Shown: positions 8,142-17,463, counted from the stretch's first letter. The stretch is DNA of 37,190 bases from Marinoscillum sp. (GCA_024305105.1 JAMWZA010000040.1:1-37190); one strand, 5' to 3'. Notes: generated by a model from the letters alone, not told the origin. Numbers and translations: made by a program.

Positions 8142-9322
8142 GACTGCAGCACTTTTAGGAGCGTTTGCATTTTGTGTGCTGTTTCTTCCAATTCTTTTTG
8201 TGGGTTGGAGTTTTCCGTAATTCCAGCACCGGCAAATAATCGGGCCTTGGATTCATTTATCTGCATGCAGCGAAGGTTCACAAATAAGTTCGTATTGCCC
8301 TCAAAACCAACAGGCCCAAGAAATCCAGCATAAAGTGAGCGTTCATAGTCTTCATGAGTTTTGATAAACTCATCTGCCAATTCACGAGGCATTCCACATA
8401 CAGCCGAAGTGGGATGGAGGAGCTCTAGCATAGTGCTGCCCAGAAGAGGACTGTTAGTTGCTTCCATGTCCACCTTAAACTCAGTCTTTAAGTGGGTAAG
8501 GTTGCCTGCTTTCACTGTCTTAGGACCTATTTCATCAAACTCTCTCAACCGTATTTTCTTGAAGCAGTCGATAATGTACCTACTAACCATGGCTTGTTCC
8601 TCGATCTCTTTCTGTGTCCAGGCTACATCACAGAGTTCTTTATCTTCAGGGAGTACTTGTGTACCCGCCAGCGCATCAGTGGAGAAATACTGGTTTTCAT
8701 TCAACGCGATGAGCTTTTCCGGAGTAGCGCCAATCCAACATCCATACGTTTTGGTGTTGATTAGGTAGCAAAAAGCATTTTCATACTTGTCAGAGAGCTT
8801 CTGCAAAGTCGTGTAAGGGTCGAATTCCTGCGGAAGATCAAAATCCTCGAAACGCGAAAGAACCACTTTGTGTAGGGTGCCTTCTTTAATTTTATTGACG
8901 GCTTCAGCTACCATAGCTGGATAGTCAGGATGATCACATGTTAAAAAGTCCTTTAACTCATTTGGTTTTGAGGATTCCAATTCATTTTGGAATGTCTCAA
9001 AGGTATCTGCAGACAGTGTTGGGCTTACGGACATGGACACTTGATTCTGATCTATTTCCAAATAGATGTCGCCACGCAATACCATAGGGTTAGTTGGGTG
9101 CGTGTCGCAGTACCCATTGATGACAAAGCATTTATCCAGATTCTCAATCTCCCGATTATAAAATGTCTCGTCACTAGTCAAATCTACCAGGGCGATTATT
9201 TTATCTGTTAGGGGAAGTCTCCAAACTGCTAATGGATAGCTGGACGACAGAACCTTTCTTAGGAATTCAAAAGCTCCATCTTTGGTTGTTAGTTGATGCG
9301 TCTCTTTTAGCTTCTGCTGCAT
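8138..9322 (-). CDS. menF: Isochorismate synthase (MenF type)
   Basis: This enzyme converts chorismate to isochorismate, the committed step that feeds MenD. The 394-aa protein has a variable N-terminal half and a conserved chorismate-binding half. Seen there are HKVVLSRFE with the likely general base Lys152, WIGATPEKLI, STDALAGTQ, and the block from TSAVCGMP through HEDYERSLYAGFLGPVG, with the Mg-ligand glutamates expected in the ELLHPT and EETAHKM regions. It lies 3 nt after the thioesterase stop and overlaps menD by 4 nt, so all three are co-translated. A salicylate or siderophore isochorismate synthase is ruled unlikely by the menD coupling. Confidence 0.94.
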   Translation of the reverse strand: MQQKLKETHQLTTKDGAFEFLRKVLSSSYPLAVWRLPLTDKIIALVDLTSDETFYNREIENLDKCFVINGYCDTHPTNPMVLRGDIYLEIDQNQVSMSVSPTLSADTFETFQNELESSKPNELKDFLTCDHPDYPAMVAEAVNKIKEGTLHKVVLSRFEDFDLPQEFDPYTTLQKLSDKYENAFCYLINTKTYGCWIGATPEKLIALNENQYFSTDALAGTQVLPEDKELCDVAWTQKEIEEQAMVSRYIIDCFKKIRLREFDEIGPKTVKAGNLTHLKTEFKVDMEATNSPLLGSTMLELLHPTSAVCGMPRELADEFIKTHEDYERSLYAGFLGPVGFEGNTNLFVNLRCMQINESKARLFAGAGITENSNPQKELEETAHKMQTLLKVLQS

Positions 9323-9325
9323 GAA

Positions 9326-9745
9326 TTATTTTTTATCCAGAATAGCCATCGTAATCTTGCTCAGGCATATCAGCTCTTCTTTTTCGTCTGTAATTCTAAT
9401 CTCCCAAAGATGTGTGCTTCTACCGATGTGCACGGGTTTCGCTATTCCAGTGACTTTTCCTTCTTTTTTGCCTTTGATGTGATTGGCAGATATTTCTAAT
9501 CCTACGGCCATCTTACCAAGTGGGGTCACGATTACACCTGCGGCTACACTTCCCAGCGTTTCAGCCAATACAACTGATGCTCCTCCATGCAACAAACCAA
9601 ATGGCTGTGTGGTTTTGTGAGAAACGGGCATTTCTGCTTTTATGTAGTCTTTTCCTACTTCAGTGAACACTATATCGATGTGTTCGACCATACAGCCTTT
9701 GGAAAATTCATTAAGCCCGGCAGGGGTTACGCCTTCTGGAATCAT
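9326..9745 (-). CDS. menI: Hotdog-fold thioesterase, probable DHNA-CoA thioesterase
   Basis: At 139 aa this is a single hotdog domain of the PaaI/YdiI group. The central helix motif LLHGGASVVLAETLGSVAAG carries the catalytic Glu62, as in E. coli MenI (YdiI), and HIGRSTHLWEIRI is the usual CoA-binding beta region. Being the first gene of an operon with menF and menD, it most likely hydrolyses 1,4-dihydroxy-2-naphthoyl-CoA, a late step of menaquinone synthesis. That substrate is inferred from context: the same family also includes generic acyl-CoA thioesterases. The ATG at 9745 is the only good start. I saw no clear -7 element upstream. Confidence 0.85.
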   Translation of the reverse strand: MIPEGVTPAGLNEFSKGCMVEHIDIVFTEVGKDYIKAEMPVSHKTTQPFGLLHGGASVVLAETLGSVAAGVIVTPLGKMAVGLEISANHIKGKKEGKVTGIAKPVHIGRSTHLWEIRITDEKEELICLSKITMAILDKK

Positions 9746-9826
9746 GGATTTTAAATTTCCTTAAAGCTAATTAAGAGTTTAGATACTGGATGAATAGACA
9801 CTAGACTTATGTAGTGAATTTTGGTT

Positions 9827-9846
9827 TTCGGGTGTTTTTACCCGAA
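9827..9846. repeat. Small inverted repeat, 7-bp arms
   Basis: TTCGGGT and ACCCGAA flank a 6-nt loop. No T run follows on either strand, so it does not look like a terminator. It may be a regulator site for the menI operon or the RHS gene. Confidence 0.35.
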
Positions 9847-9973
9847 TGATGATGGATTGACATTCACTTCAGGTAGAATGAGCAGACGACCCTCTGACTT
9901 CCAGTGTCTGCCAGTTACAGTTATGTGTAGAGATTTTCGGAATACGATGGCAACTGGACCTGTATTGAAAATC

Positions 9974-10005
9974 AATCCTGCCAATATATTAGTAAATCCT
10001 GCCAA
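9974..10005. promoter_or_regulatory. Direct repeat, possible operator of the RHS gene
   Basis: AATCCTGCCAA occurs twice (9974-9984 and 9995-10005), starting 21 bp apart. That is two helical turns, so both copies face the same side of the DNA. The second copy ends 122 nt before the preferred RHS start. The spacing suits a dimeric DNA-binding protein, but this is inference. Confidence 0.4.
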
Positions 10006-10127
10006 ATCGAAAAAAAAGATCATTGGTTAAGTTAAGCGTGGGTTTATTTGGGAATGTTCTCGGCATATCACAAAGTATTTTTTATAGAGAACAACTATTC
10101 TTTTGTTTCAAAATATCTAACTCCATT

Positions 10128-13100
10128 ATGTACTCAAGAAAAATTGCAGCAGTATTAACTGTTATATTATTGTGCCTTACATCTCTATTATTTAATCAAT
10201 GTAAAAAAATCAATTCCTTAAACACTGTTTCTTCTGAAGCTTTGGTAGGATCATCAAAGCTTGATGTTGATATTTCCTCATCGGGTAAAGTCAACCTTAG
10301 TTTTGAGCTTGAAGTACCTCCGGGCACAAACAACCTAAAACCAGAATTAACATTAGTGAATAATGGCGGCACTACGAATGGTGCTTTAGGTGTTGGGTGG
10401 TCTCTAAGTGGTATAAGCAAAATAACGCGGGTGGGAAAAAGTCTTCTGCATGACGGAATGTGGTCTTCAGTAGCATTCACTCAAGAGGATCGCTTTGCGT
10501 TTAATGGCATGCGATTGATAGCAGTGAAGGATAGTAGCGGGAATAAGCTAACAACACTTAATCAACGAAATCAGGCATACAGCAAAACAGGCACTATTTA
10601 TCATACCTCAAATGAGACATGGACTAAAGTAACAGGGTACGGTTCTGGCGCAAAGGGGCCTGATTCCCTTATTGCTTATGATAAAGATGGCCGTTGTTTT
10701 GTTTTTGGGAACTCGGCGAATACGCGTATAAATTCTTTCCCATTTGATGGATCAACTATTGTTAGCTGGTTGCTGAGCAGTATCTCTGATACCAACGGCA
10801 ATAGAATCATTTACTCCTATAAAAAAGGCCTACGCACAGCTGTTGTAAGTGAAATATCATACAATACGAACCCTAAGGTTGGTATGACTGAAGGGGCTAA
10901 GAAAGTATTATTCGGTTATTCTTCAAACCGGACAGACAGTTTGGGTTGGTACCAAGCAGGTTTAAACTTCCAAAACCCATATCTATTGGACACGATTACT
11001 ACCATGGTGTATAACAAGATAGCCAAAAGAGTCTACCTGAATTATAAGGTAGTAAATAACCTTTCGGTCCTATCGCAAATTTCAGAAGCAGACCAAAATA
11101 ATAATTCACTACCACCAATAACGCTTGACGTATCACAAGCCTCCAATGGATTAAAAGCGGATTCGACTTATGGTGTAAAAGGAAATAGTATTGTTTATGA
11201 TGGGAGTTGGAGCGGTACCTGGATGTCAGATGTAGATGGAGATGGATTAAAGGATTTTGTTTATTTCACTCAAAAGATCGATTTTCCAATAATAACACCT
11301 GGAGAATGGTATGTTTTAAAGAATAAAGGAATAGGATTCGCTTCTGAATCTCATTTTGGGAAAATACCTAGTTTTTTCGGAAATGATGGAAAGGACTCCT
11401 GGATGGCTGATATGAATGGTGATGGGCTGACTGATTTCGTTTATAAAAAGGTCGGAGAGCAAGAGATCTATGTTGCCCTGAGTACTGGAAAGACTTTTGA
11501 AACCCCTAGAAAGTGGGGTCAGCGAAGTAAATCGCCACAGCACCAGTATAATCAATATCTCGTAGACATGAACGGTGATGGACTGATTGATTATGTTTAT
11601 TATAAAGATAAACAAGTACATGTTCTCGAAAACACCGGGGATAACAGTTTTTCAAGTGACAAGACGTATACCACACTTGATCATGGAATAGGCTATGACA
11701 GTCAGTCACTCTGGTTCATAGACCTTAATAAAGACCATTACACCGATGTGATTTATAAGCGCAATGATGAAAATGAACTGCGTGCGCAACTCAACACTGG
11801 CCTTTCCACTTTTGGCAAGGAGTCCATTTGGCTAAATAGAGCTCATTCGGCCACACACAATTACACTCAATGGTTTGTAGATGTGAACACTGACGGTCTA
11901 CCAGATCATATTTATAACCCTACAACAAACCCCAAAGAATACCACGTCATTCTCAACACAGGAACCTCATTCATCAAATCCTCCATTTGGGGAGTGCGCA
12001 ATTATGGCGTTGGTTATAGTGGTAGTGCTGATTGGATACAGGATATGAACAATGATGGTAAACCTGATATAGTATATAAACGGGATGACCATTCAGATTA
12101 CTATGTTAAACTTAATAGTGGGGCTGGGTTTGAAAGTGACATTATTTGGGCAACCAGAGATCATGGTATAGGCGTGGATGGATATTGTAAATGGTGGGAT
12201 GATATAGACGGGGATGGAGCAGTTGATTTCATTTACAAACAGGACGGTAGTGACAAGCTCAACGCTATGCTTTCAGGAAAAGCGATCGCCCCCTTGTTAG
12301 TTACAAAAGTAGAAAACAAAGGAAGCGAAATGGTTACTGATGTATCGTATGGACCTATGACGGATTCAAAAATCTATATACCAGTGAATCCTTACAACGG
12401 AAATATGCCAAAATCATACCTTAAATACCTGCGAAAAGTTAAAGGTTCGGATTATTTGGTTAAAAACATGAGACATACCAATCATGGTAAATCCAGAAAT
12501 CAGTCGGTACTTTATGGTACAAAATACAGGATGATTAATGGAATAGGGTCATTGGGATTTCATGGTCGATACATTACTGATGTTGAGGCTGGTACTTTAC
12601 GAGCTGTTTACTTTAAGCAAAGCTTTCCAGGGGTTGGTCAAGTGGATTCCATCTTACTGGCAGAGGCCAATACGAATTTTAAGAAACTGCTGGCCAAAGA
12701 ATATTATAGTTATATTCATTCATCTATTCCCTTAGATGCTGGTCCGATAGGCACTTCATGGATATTGCCACAAACAAAATCTGTGGATAAAATGTACAAG
12801 GGGGTTATTGCATATACGTCACGTGAGACCTATACATATGACCAATTTGGAAATGTAACTTTACTGGAAAACCAACCGGACATTAGCGATCCTGTACATG
12901 TTTTGTATACCGGGGCAGAGTATTTAAATGATACGCTCAACTGGAACATAGGAAAGCTTCTACATAAAAAATATTCAAAATCATCGAAAATTCAATTTGA
13001 TTCATGGAATTCATTGTCTGATTTAAGTTGGGATAAGTATGCTTATGACGATAATGGAAATAAGTCTATGGAATCCAATTATAGTGATCATGAATCGAAG

Positions 13101-16100
13101 TGGTTGGATCATGCCTATCGTTACAACGACTATGGCAATGTGGTTTGTTCGACAGATTTCCTTGGAGGGACAGAGATTCTAAGTTATGATCCCCTACAGT
13201 GTTTTATTACTGAACGTAAAGTGCCTACCTCAAAAGGTGATACGTTGGTTGTTATGTCCACATATGATCCGGCATTCGGTACATTAACCAGTACTACAGA
13301 CGCTAATGCCCAACGGACCACTTACGAAATAGATGGACTAGGTCGAACCACCGGAATGTATAGTCCATCTCCATCAGGGGACTTGGTGAAAGTGGCTGCT
13401 TATGGCCTGTTAAGTATGGATGGGCTTAGCATCTATAAAACCCAAAAACGAACATCATGGACTGACGATGATATCAACAATTGGTTCTGGTCATATGAAG
13501 TGAAAGACGGCTTTAATAACACACTCAAAGAGCTTTCTCTTGGAGATAAAGGGGATACAATTGCTATAATACATAAGTACGATAATCAAAACTTAAAAAT
13601 TGCTGAGAGTTTACCGTTATCAACTGGCGAGACCGATACTATATGGACTGAATTTACGCATGATATTTATGGTAACGTGGATACCATTAAAACAGATTTA
13701 TCGGTTACAGCATTTCAAATCAACCCAACGAATAACAGTATCACCAAGACCATTTCAACCAATACCGGGCTTGAGAGAGTTACAGTAACTTATTACACGC
13801 CATCAGGCAAAATAGATCATATAATCGATGCAGAAGGTGGTGAAACACAGTATTACTATGACCTCCTGGATAGAGAAATATTGATTAGAGATCCATCCAA
13901 AATCGTGACCAATATAAAATACAATTCTCTTGGAGATAAGCTCAAAATCACTTCAGAAGATATTGGAACTCGTTTATATGCTTACACCAATGGTTTACTA
14001 ACTCAAGAGGTAAGTGGTTCTGGTAATAACGCTATTGACTATACCTATGACCTGGCAGGAAGAGTTACTTCTAAGCTGCTTAAATGGAACAATGGCGAGA
14101 ATACTAAAAAAATAATCTACACTTTTGATGGCGATGCTAACGAAAATCTAAAGGGTCAGTTAGCGTCAGTTGCTCAAATAGAACAAGATACCATATCATC
14201 ATCCTTCTTTACTTATAACACGCAAGGCAATATCTCTACGGTAGTCACTTCATTGGGACAGGATAATTCTTATACATTCAGCTATCAATATGGTCCTCAA
14301 GGCAACATGATAGGAATGACTTACCCAGATCAGTCCGTGGTTCAATACGATCATTATGAGAATGGACTTCTGAAATCAATAGAGTTAGCTCAATGGTCAG
14401 GGGGTAAATTGGGCCAATTTGAACCCTTTGTAGCATATGAAAATTACACGAGTATAGGTCAAGCCCAGGCGATTTCTTATCTCAATGGGGCAAATGATGT
14501 TTTTCTGTATGATCAGAAAACCAACTTACTTAAGCAACATCATATGACTATATCATCCGACACGATGATTCATGCGCATTATGTATGGGATGATCTTTAT
14601 CAATTAGATTCTATCAAAGACCTGAGAACAAGTGGGAATACACATGATACGTTAAGGTTTTACAACGATAGTCAAGCATTTTGGCATTCCAAAAATGGTA
14701 GACTTGATTCAGCATACGCTCCTTATACTTATGGAATGAAAAGGTACAATTATAGCGCAGGGGGAGATCTCATTCTCAAGGATGGAATAACTTTTTCAAG
14801 CCGGGTGGGACATAGAGTGTCTGAAGGTGAAAAGGATGGTAGAATAGTTTATAATGCAGCTTATGATGATTCCGGAAGGTTGACTAGAAAAACAATGGAC
14901 AGCGTGATTTGGGATTATTCTTTTGATGCTCAAGGCAATCTGCTGACAGTTTCACGGGACAAGCAACTAGTTAATAAATACAGCTATGGTCCAGCAGGAG
15001 AACGGCTTAAAAAGACATCTTATCTTCTTAAGGATTCAACAGAAACAGTCTACTTAGGTGATTCATATGAGATAGAGACAGCATACAAAGATGGTCATCC
15101 AGAGATCAATCACACGAAGTTTTTGACGGGTATGGATGGTAAAGTTGTTTCTCTATCAGCTGCTGCTGACAACGTAACTTTGGCAAGTAATAAGACTTCC
15201 ATTCCAGCTAATTCAACTAAGTTATTACTATCCAAACGCGATGACTTGGTGCTTTGGCCGATTTATTTGGTGTTATTGGTGCTTATGTTTTTGGTTGTTT
15301 GGAACCTTAAAAGGATTGATTCCATTTTTGGTTTCTCCAGGACTTTTGTTATTCGAAGTGTAGCGGTTGTAATGGTCTTTGTGATGTCCGTTCAAACCAC
15401 TTTGCCATTATTTGCTCTGGGAAAAGAAGTAAGGGCTGAAAAAGCAGGAGCAAATCAAGGACCATCAATCCGGTACTTTCATAAAAATCGGGTTGGAAGC
15501 TTGTCATTGGTAACTGATCAAAATGGAATGGCTATTTCACGTACGGTGTATGACCCCTTTGGAGCTATTGACATTAGCCATAGTACGGGTTTACCAGAAC
15601 AGTTTGATTTTGCTGGTAAAGAATGGAATCAACAAACTGGGTTGTATTATTTTAATGCGAGATACTATGATCCATTTACAGCGCGCTTTATAACGCCAGA
15701 CACAGAAGCAGGCAGTGAATCAGGACATGCGGATGCTTACAATAGATACGCCTATTCGCTTAATAATCCCATAACTTATACAGATCCTTCAGGACATTTT
15801 GTAATCTCTACATTAATTGTCGCCGCGGTGGTTGGAGCAATGATTGGAGCAGCTGTGGAAATTGGGGTTCAGTTAGCGACTCATGGAAGAGTAGACAGCT
15901 GGGAAGAAGTGTTAGAACAAGCGGCAATAGGAGCTGCAACTGGCATGGTTGGAGCAGGAGTGGGTGCGGCAATTTCCGACGGTTTGCTTAAAGCTGTGGC
16001 AGTTCAGGGACTGGAAATGTCTGCTAGAGGTCTCACTGCTGTGCGAATAGGCATTGGTTTGGTTTCTGGTGTTGCATCAGGTGTATCCGCTCAACTTACG

Positions 16101-16619
16101 CAGAATGGTATGAACAAAGCCTTTGGTAATCATGTTGGTTGGGATGATAACCTAAAAATGGCAGCAATTACAGGAGGCATATTCGGTATTGCCGGATCTG
16201 CATATAGTAGCAAAGTTTTACCAGCAACATCTAGCTATTCTATCATAGAAACCTCGCCGGGTACTTACCGAGTGTTTCAATACACAGGTGCTAATTGGCG
16301 AACAGTAAGTGCACTAGGGAATGAAGGATATATGCGGATATATGCTAAAGGTTCAAAAGCAATGCTGCCAATTGCCGTTGCGCTTGGGGAATTGTTAAGG
16401 GAAACCAGAGATCGTAGAGGAGTGCAAAATTTGGTTAATTATATTGGAGATGAACTGTTCTCCCCAAAACCAGGAAATATTGGGTCATTTAGTTTAACAT
16501 CAGTATCTCAGGGAAGAAAGAGCTCGTATTTAAGAGCTGTAGTAGGTTCAGGTTGGACAGAAAGTGAAATGTCACGTTGGGTGAATTCTGAGAACGGCGT
16601 TAGCAAACAGTGGCAGTAG
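10128..16619 (+). CDS. Giant SpvB/VCBS/RHS-repeat lipoprotein with unrecognised C-terminal domain
   Basis: I start at the ATG at 10128 (2163 aa) because it begins MYSRKIAAVLTVILL, a signal peptide, with a probable lipidation Cys25 in LFNQCKK. The frame is open to 10023. Domains in order: SpvB/TcdB-like N-terminus (about 40-330, with GALGVGWSLSGIS); seven VCBS/FG-GAP repeats with Ca-binding DxDGDG loops; a TcdB-like middle; many YD/RHS repeats from about residue 890; two predicted TM helices (about 1706-1765); the RHS core ending in RFITPDTE...NNPITYTDPSG; and a 274-aa tail. The tail begins with glycine-zipper hydrophobic stretches (GAMIGAAVEIG, GAATGMVGAGVGAA) and ends in a domain I cannot name. 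RHS proteins form shells around a cleaved C-terminal effector. No immunity gene follows; a strong terminator does. It could be a toxin, an adhesin or a wall-associated protein. Confidence 0.88.
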   Translation: MYSRKIAAVLTVILLCLTSLLFNQCKKINSLNTVSSEALVGSSKLDVDISSSGKVNLSFELEVPPGTNNLKPELTLVNNGGTTNGALGVGWSLSGISKITRVGKSLLHDGMWSSVAFTQEDRFAFNGMRLIAVKDSSGNKLTTLNQRNQAYSKTGTIYHTSNETWTKVTGYGSGAKGPDSLIAYDKDGRCFVFGNSANTRINSFPFDGSTIVSWLLSSISDTNGNRIIYSYKKGLRTAVVSEISYNTNPKVGMTEGAKKVLFGYSSNRTDSLGWYQAGLNFQNPYLLDTITTMVYNKIAKRVYLNYKVVNNLSVLSQISEADQNNNSLPPITLDVSQASNGLKADSTYGVKGNSIVYDGSWSGTWMSDVDGDGLKDFVYFTQKIDFPIITPGEWYVLKNKGIGFASESHFGKIPSFFGNDGKDSWMADMNGDGLTDFVYKKVGEQEIYVALSTGKTFETPRKWGQRSKSPQHQYNQYLVDMNGDGLIDYVYYKDKQVHVLENTGDNSFSSDKTYTTLDHGIGYDSQSLWFIDLNKDHYTDVIYKRNDENELRAQLNTGLSTFGKESIWLNRAHSATHNYTQWFVDVNTDGLPDHIYNPTTNPKEYHVILNTGTSFIKSSIWGVRNYGVGYSGSADWIQDMNNDGKPDIVYKRDDHSDYYVKLNSGAGFESDIIWATRDHGIGVDGYCKWWDDIDGDGAVDFIYKQDGSDKLNAMLSGKAIAPLLVTKVENKGSEMVTDVSYGPMTDSKIYIPVNPYNGNMPKSYLKYLRKVKGSDYLVKNMRHTNHGKSRNQSVLYGTKYRMINGIGSLGFHGRYITDVEAGTLRAVYFKQSFPGVGQVDSILLAEANTNFKKLLAKEYYSYIHSSIPLDAGPIGTSWILPQTKSVDKMYKGVIAYTSRETYTYDQFGNVTLLENQPDISDPVHVLYTGAEYLNDTLNWNIGKLLHKKYSKSSKIQFDSWNSLSDLSWDKYAYDDNGNKSMESNYSDHESKWLDHAYRYNDYGNVVCSTDFLGGTEILSYDPLQCFITERKVPTSKGDTLVVMSTYDPAFGTLTSTTDANAQRTTYEIDGLGRTTGMYSPSPSGDLVKVAAYGLLSMDGLSIYKTQKRTSWTDDDINNWFWSYEVKDGFNNTLKELSLGDKGDTIAIIHKYDNQNLKIAESLPLSTGETDTIWTEFTHDIYGNVDTIKTDLSVTAFQINPTNNSITKTISTNTGLERVTVTYYTPSGKIDHIIDAEGGETQYYYDLLDREILIRDPSKIVTNIKYNSLGDKLKITSEDIGTRLYAYTNGLLTQEVSGSGNNAIDYTYDLAGRVTSKLLKWNNGENTKKIIYTFDGDANENLKGQLASVAQIEQDTISSSFFTYNTQGNISTVVTSLGQDNSYTFSYQYGPQGNMIGMTYPDQSVVQYDHYENGLLKSIELAQWSGGKLGQFEPFVAYENYTSIGQAQAISYLNGANDVFLYDQKTNLLKQHHMTISSDTMIHAHYVWDDLYQLDSIKDLRTSGNTHDTLRFYNDSQAFWHSKNGRLDSAYAPYTYGMKRYNYSAGGDLILKDGITFSSRVGHRVSEGEKDGRIVYNAAYDDSGRLTRKTMDSVIWDYSFDAQGNLLTVSRDKQLVNKYSYGPAGERLKKTSYLLKDSTETVYLGDSYEIETAYKDGHPEINHTKFLTGMDGKVVSLSAAADNVTLASNKTSIPANSTKLLLSKRDDLVLWPIYLVLLVLMFLVVWNLKRIDSIFGFSRTFVIRSVAVVMVFVMSVQTTLPLFALGKEVRAEKAGANQGPSIRYFHKNRVGSLSLVTDQNGMAISRTVYDPFGAIDISHSTGLPEQFDFAGKEWNQQTGLYYFNARYYDPFTARFITPDTEAGSESGHADAYNRYAYSLNNPITYTDPSGHFVISTLIVAAVVGAMIGAAVEIGVQLATHGRVDSWEEVLEQAAIGAATGMVGAGVGAAISDGLLKAVAVQGLEMSARGLTAVRIGIGLVSGVASGVSAQLTQNGMNKAFGNHVGWDDNLKMAAITGGIFGIAGSAYSSKVLPATSSYSIIETSPGTYRVFQYTGANWRTVSALGNEGYMRIYAKGSKAMLPIAVALGELLRETRDRRGVQNLVNYIGDELFSPKPGNIGSFSLTSVSQGRKSSYLRAVVGSGWTESEMSRWVNSENGVSKQWQ
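11229..12236 (+). repeat. Seven VCBS-type calcium-loop repeats inside the RHS protein
   Basis: Loops of the form DxNxDGxxDxxY start at 11229, 11409, 11565, 11721, 11880, 12042 and 12201, a spacing of 156-180 nt (52-60 residues). Examples are DVDGDGLKDFVY and DMNNDGKPDIVY. Such repeats build beta-propeller blades. The fourth copy (DLNKDHYTDVIY) has lost the glycine and may bind calcium poorly. Confidence 0.85.
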
Positions 16620-16631
16620 TCAATAATTACC

Positions 16632-16675
16632 ATCATCAGACTAGATTAAAACCTAGTCTGATGATTTTCTTTTAT
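16632..16675 (+). terminator. Strong Rho-independent terminator after the RHS gene
   Basis: ATCATCAGACTAG and CTAGTCTGATGAT form a 13-bp perfect stem (16632-16644 with 16653-16665) around an 8-nt loop, followed by TTTCTTTTATT. It closes the RHS unit directly after its stop, leaving no room for a co-transcribed immunity gene. Confidence 0.85.
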
Positions 16676-16754
16676 TCAACATTTGGAATACAACGTGTTT
16701 TTCTAACATAACAATTCATTTAATCTACCTGATTACATTGGTTACTAATTCAGT

Positions 16755-16790
16755 GGATCACAAGATGCCCGTCTGCACAGGCATGACGCT
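16755..16790. repeat. Possible dispersed REP-like palindrome
   Basis: The stretch ATGCCCGTCTGCACAGGCAT is an imperfect hairpin (ATGCC with GGCAT at its ends) set in GGATCACAAG...GACGC flanks. It resembles small intergenic palindromes that occur many times in some genomes. Only one copy is in this window, so its repeat status is inference. Confidence 0.35.
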
Positions 16791-16851
16791 GATTATAATG
16801 CTAATCAACCAATTTTATTAAGTTTGCCCACTTATTTTAAGATCAGGAGGT

Positions 16852-17463
16852 TTGAAGAAATTTTACATTGTCAGGCACGGAGAAACAGAGTACAATCGCA
16901 TAGGAATGGTCCAGGGAAGTGGGATAGACGCTCCACTCAACCCAACAGGTGAGCAGCAGTCCGAATCCTTTTACCAGGCCTTTAAACACATTAAGTTTGA
17001 TAAAATTTATGTTTCGAATCTCATCCGAACTGAACAATCCGTTAGGAAGTTTATCGATTCGGACATTCCTTATGAAGCACTGGCAGATCTCCGCGAGATC
17101 AGCTGGGGAGTGCAGGAAGGAGTGGCCTTCACGCCGGAAACATCTACTGCTTATCAGCAGACGACAAAGCGATGGGCTGCCGGAGATCTGGATGCGAGAA
17201 TAGAAGAAGGAGAGACACCGGCAGAAGTGGCACTACGTCAACAACGAGCCTTTGAATACATTCTGGAAAAACCTGATGCTGAGGAACAAACCATTTTGAT
17301 TTGCATTCATGGTAGGGCTATTCGCATTCTCCTGTGCTGGATGCTGAATCATCCTTTAAGCATGATGGATAACTTTCCACATAAAAATCTCGGCCTTTAT
17401 ATTGTAAATCATGCGGGCAATCAATACTCGGTAGAGGTATTTAATGAGACTGGGCATTTATGA
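16852..17463 (+). CDS. Histidine phosphatase superfamily protein (phosphoglycerate-mutase-like)
   Basis: At 203 aa this is a single-domain phosphatase. The RHG motif VRHGETEYN places the phosphorylated His at residue 9. The second catalytic His lies in CIHGRAIRILLC, and the proton-donor region is LREISWGVQEG. The start is TTG: an in-frame stop at 16819 leaves no ATG upstream, and the protein naturally begins M/L-KKFYIVRHGE. AGGAGG lies only one base before the TTG, an unusually short spacing. The substrate is unknown; relatives include CobC, GpmB-like and SixA enzymes. Downstream, 17568-17654 preserves a diverged copy of this gene's last 24 codons, so the locus once held two copies. Confidence 0.9.
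   Translation: MKKFYIVRHGETEYNRIGMVQGSGIDAPLNPTGEQQSESFYQAFKHIKFDKIYVSNLIRTEQSVRKFIDSDIPYEALADLREISWGVQEGVAFTPETSTAYQQTTKRWAAGDLDARIEEGETPAEVALRQQRAFEYILEKPDAEEQTILICIHGRAIRILLCWMLNHPLSMMDNFPHKNLGLYIVNHAGNQYSVEVFNETGHL

Larger units (their letters stand above)
9746..10127. other. Intergenic region upstream of the RHS gene
   Basis: These 382 nt separate the divergent menaquinone operon and the RHS gene. No gene is supported. They hold a hairpin (9827-9846) and an 11-bp direct repeat with 21-bp period (9974-10005). A frame continues upstream from the RHS start to 10023, but its extra 35 residues lack signal character, so I treat them as non-coding. Confidence 0.65.

Noticed and set aside
8361-8768. 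135-aa plus-strand frame inside menF
   Set aside because: Antisense shadow of a well-supported enzyme gene.
9821-10030. Short overlapping frames on both strands in the RHS upstream region
   Set aside because: No family resemblance, no ribosome site and overlap with the direct repeat; treated as non-coding.
10023-10127. Upstream extension of the RHS reading frame by 35 residues
   Set aside because: The extra residues lack signal character and the ATG at 10128 begins a good signal peptide with a lipidation Cys.
16620-16851. Possible immunity gene after the RHS protein
   Set aside because: A strong terminator occupies the start of the gap, and no frame of useful length or character follows.
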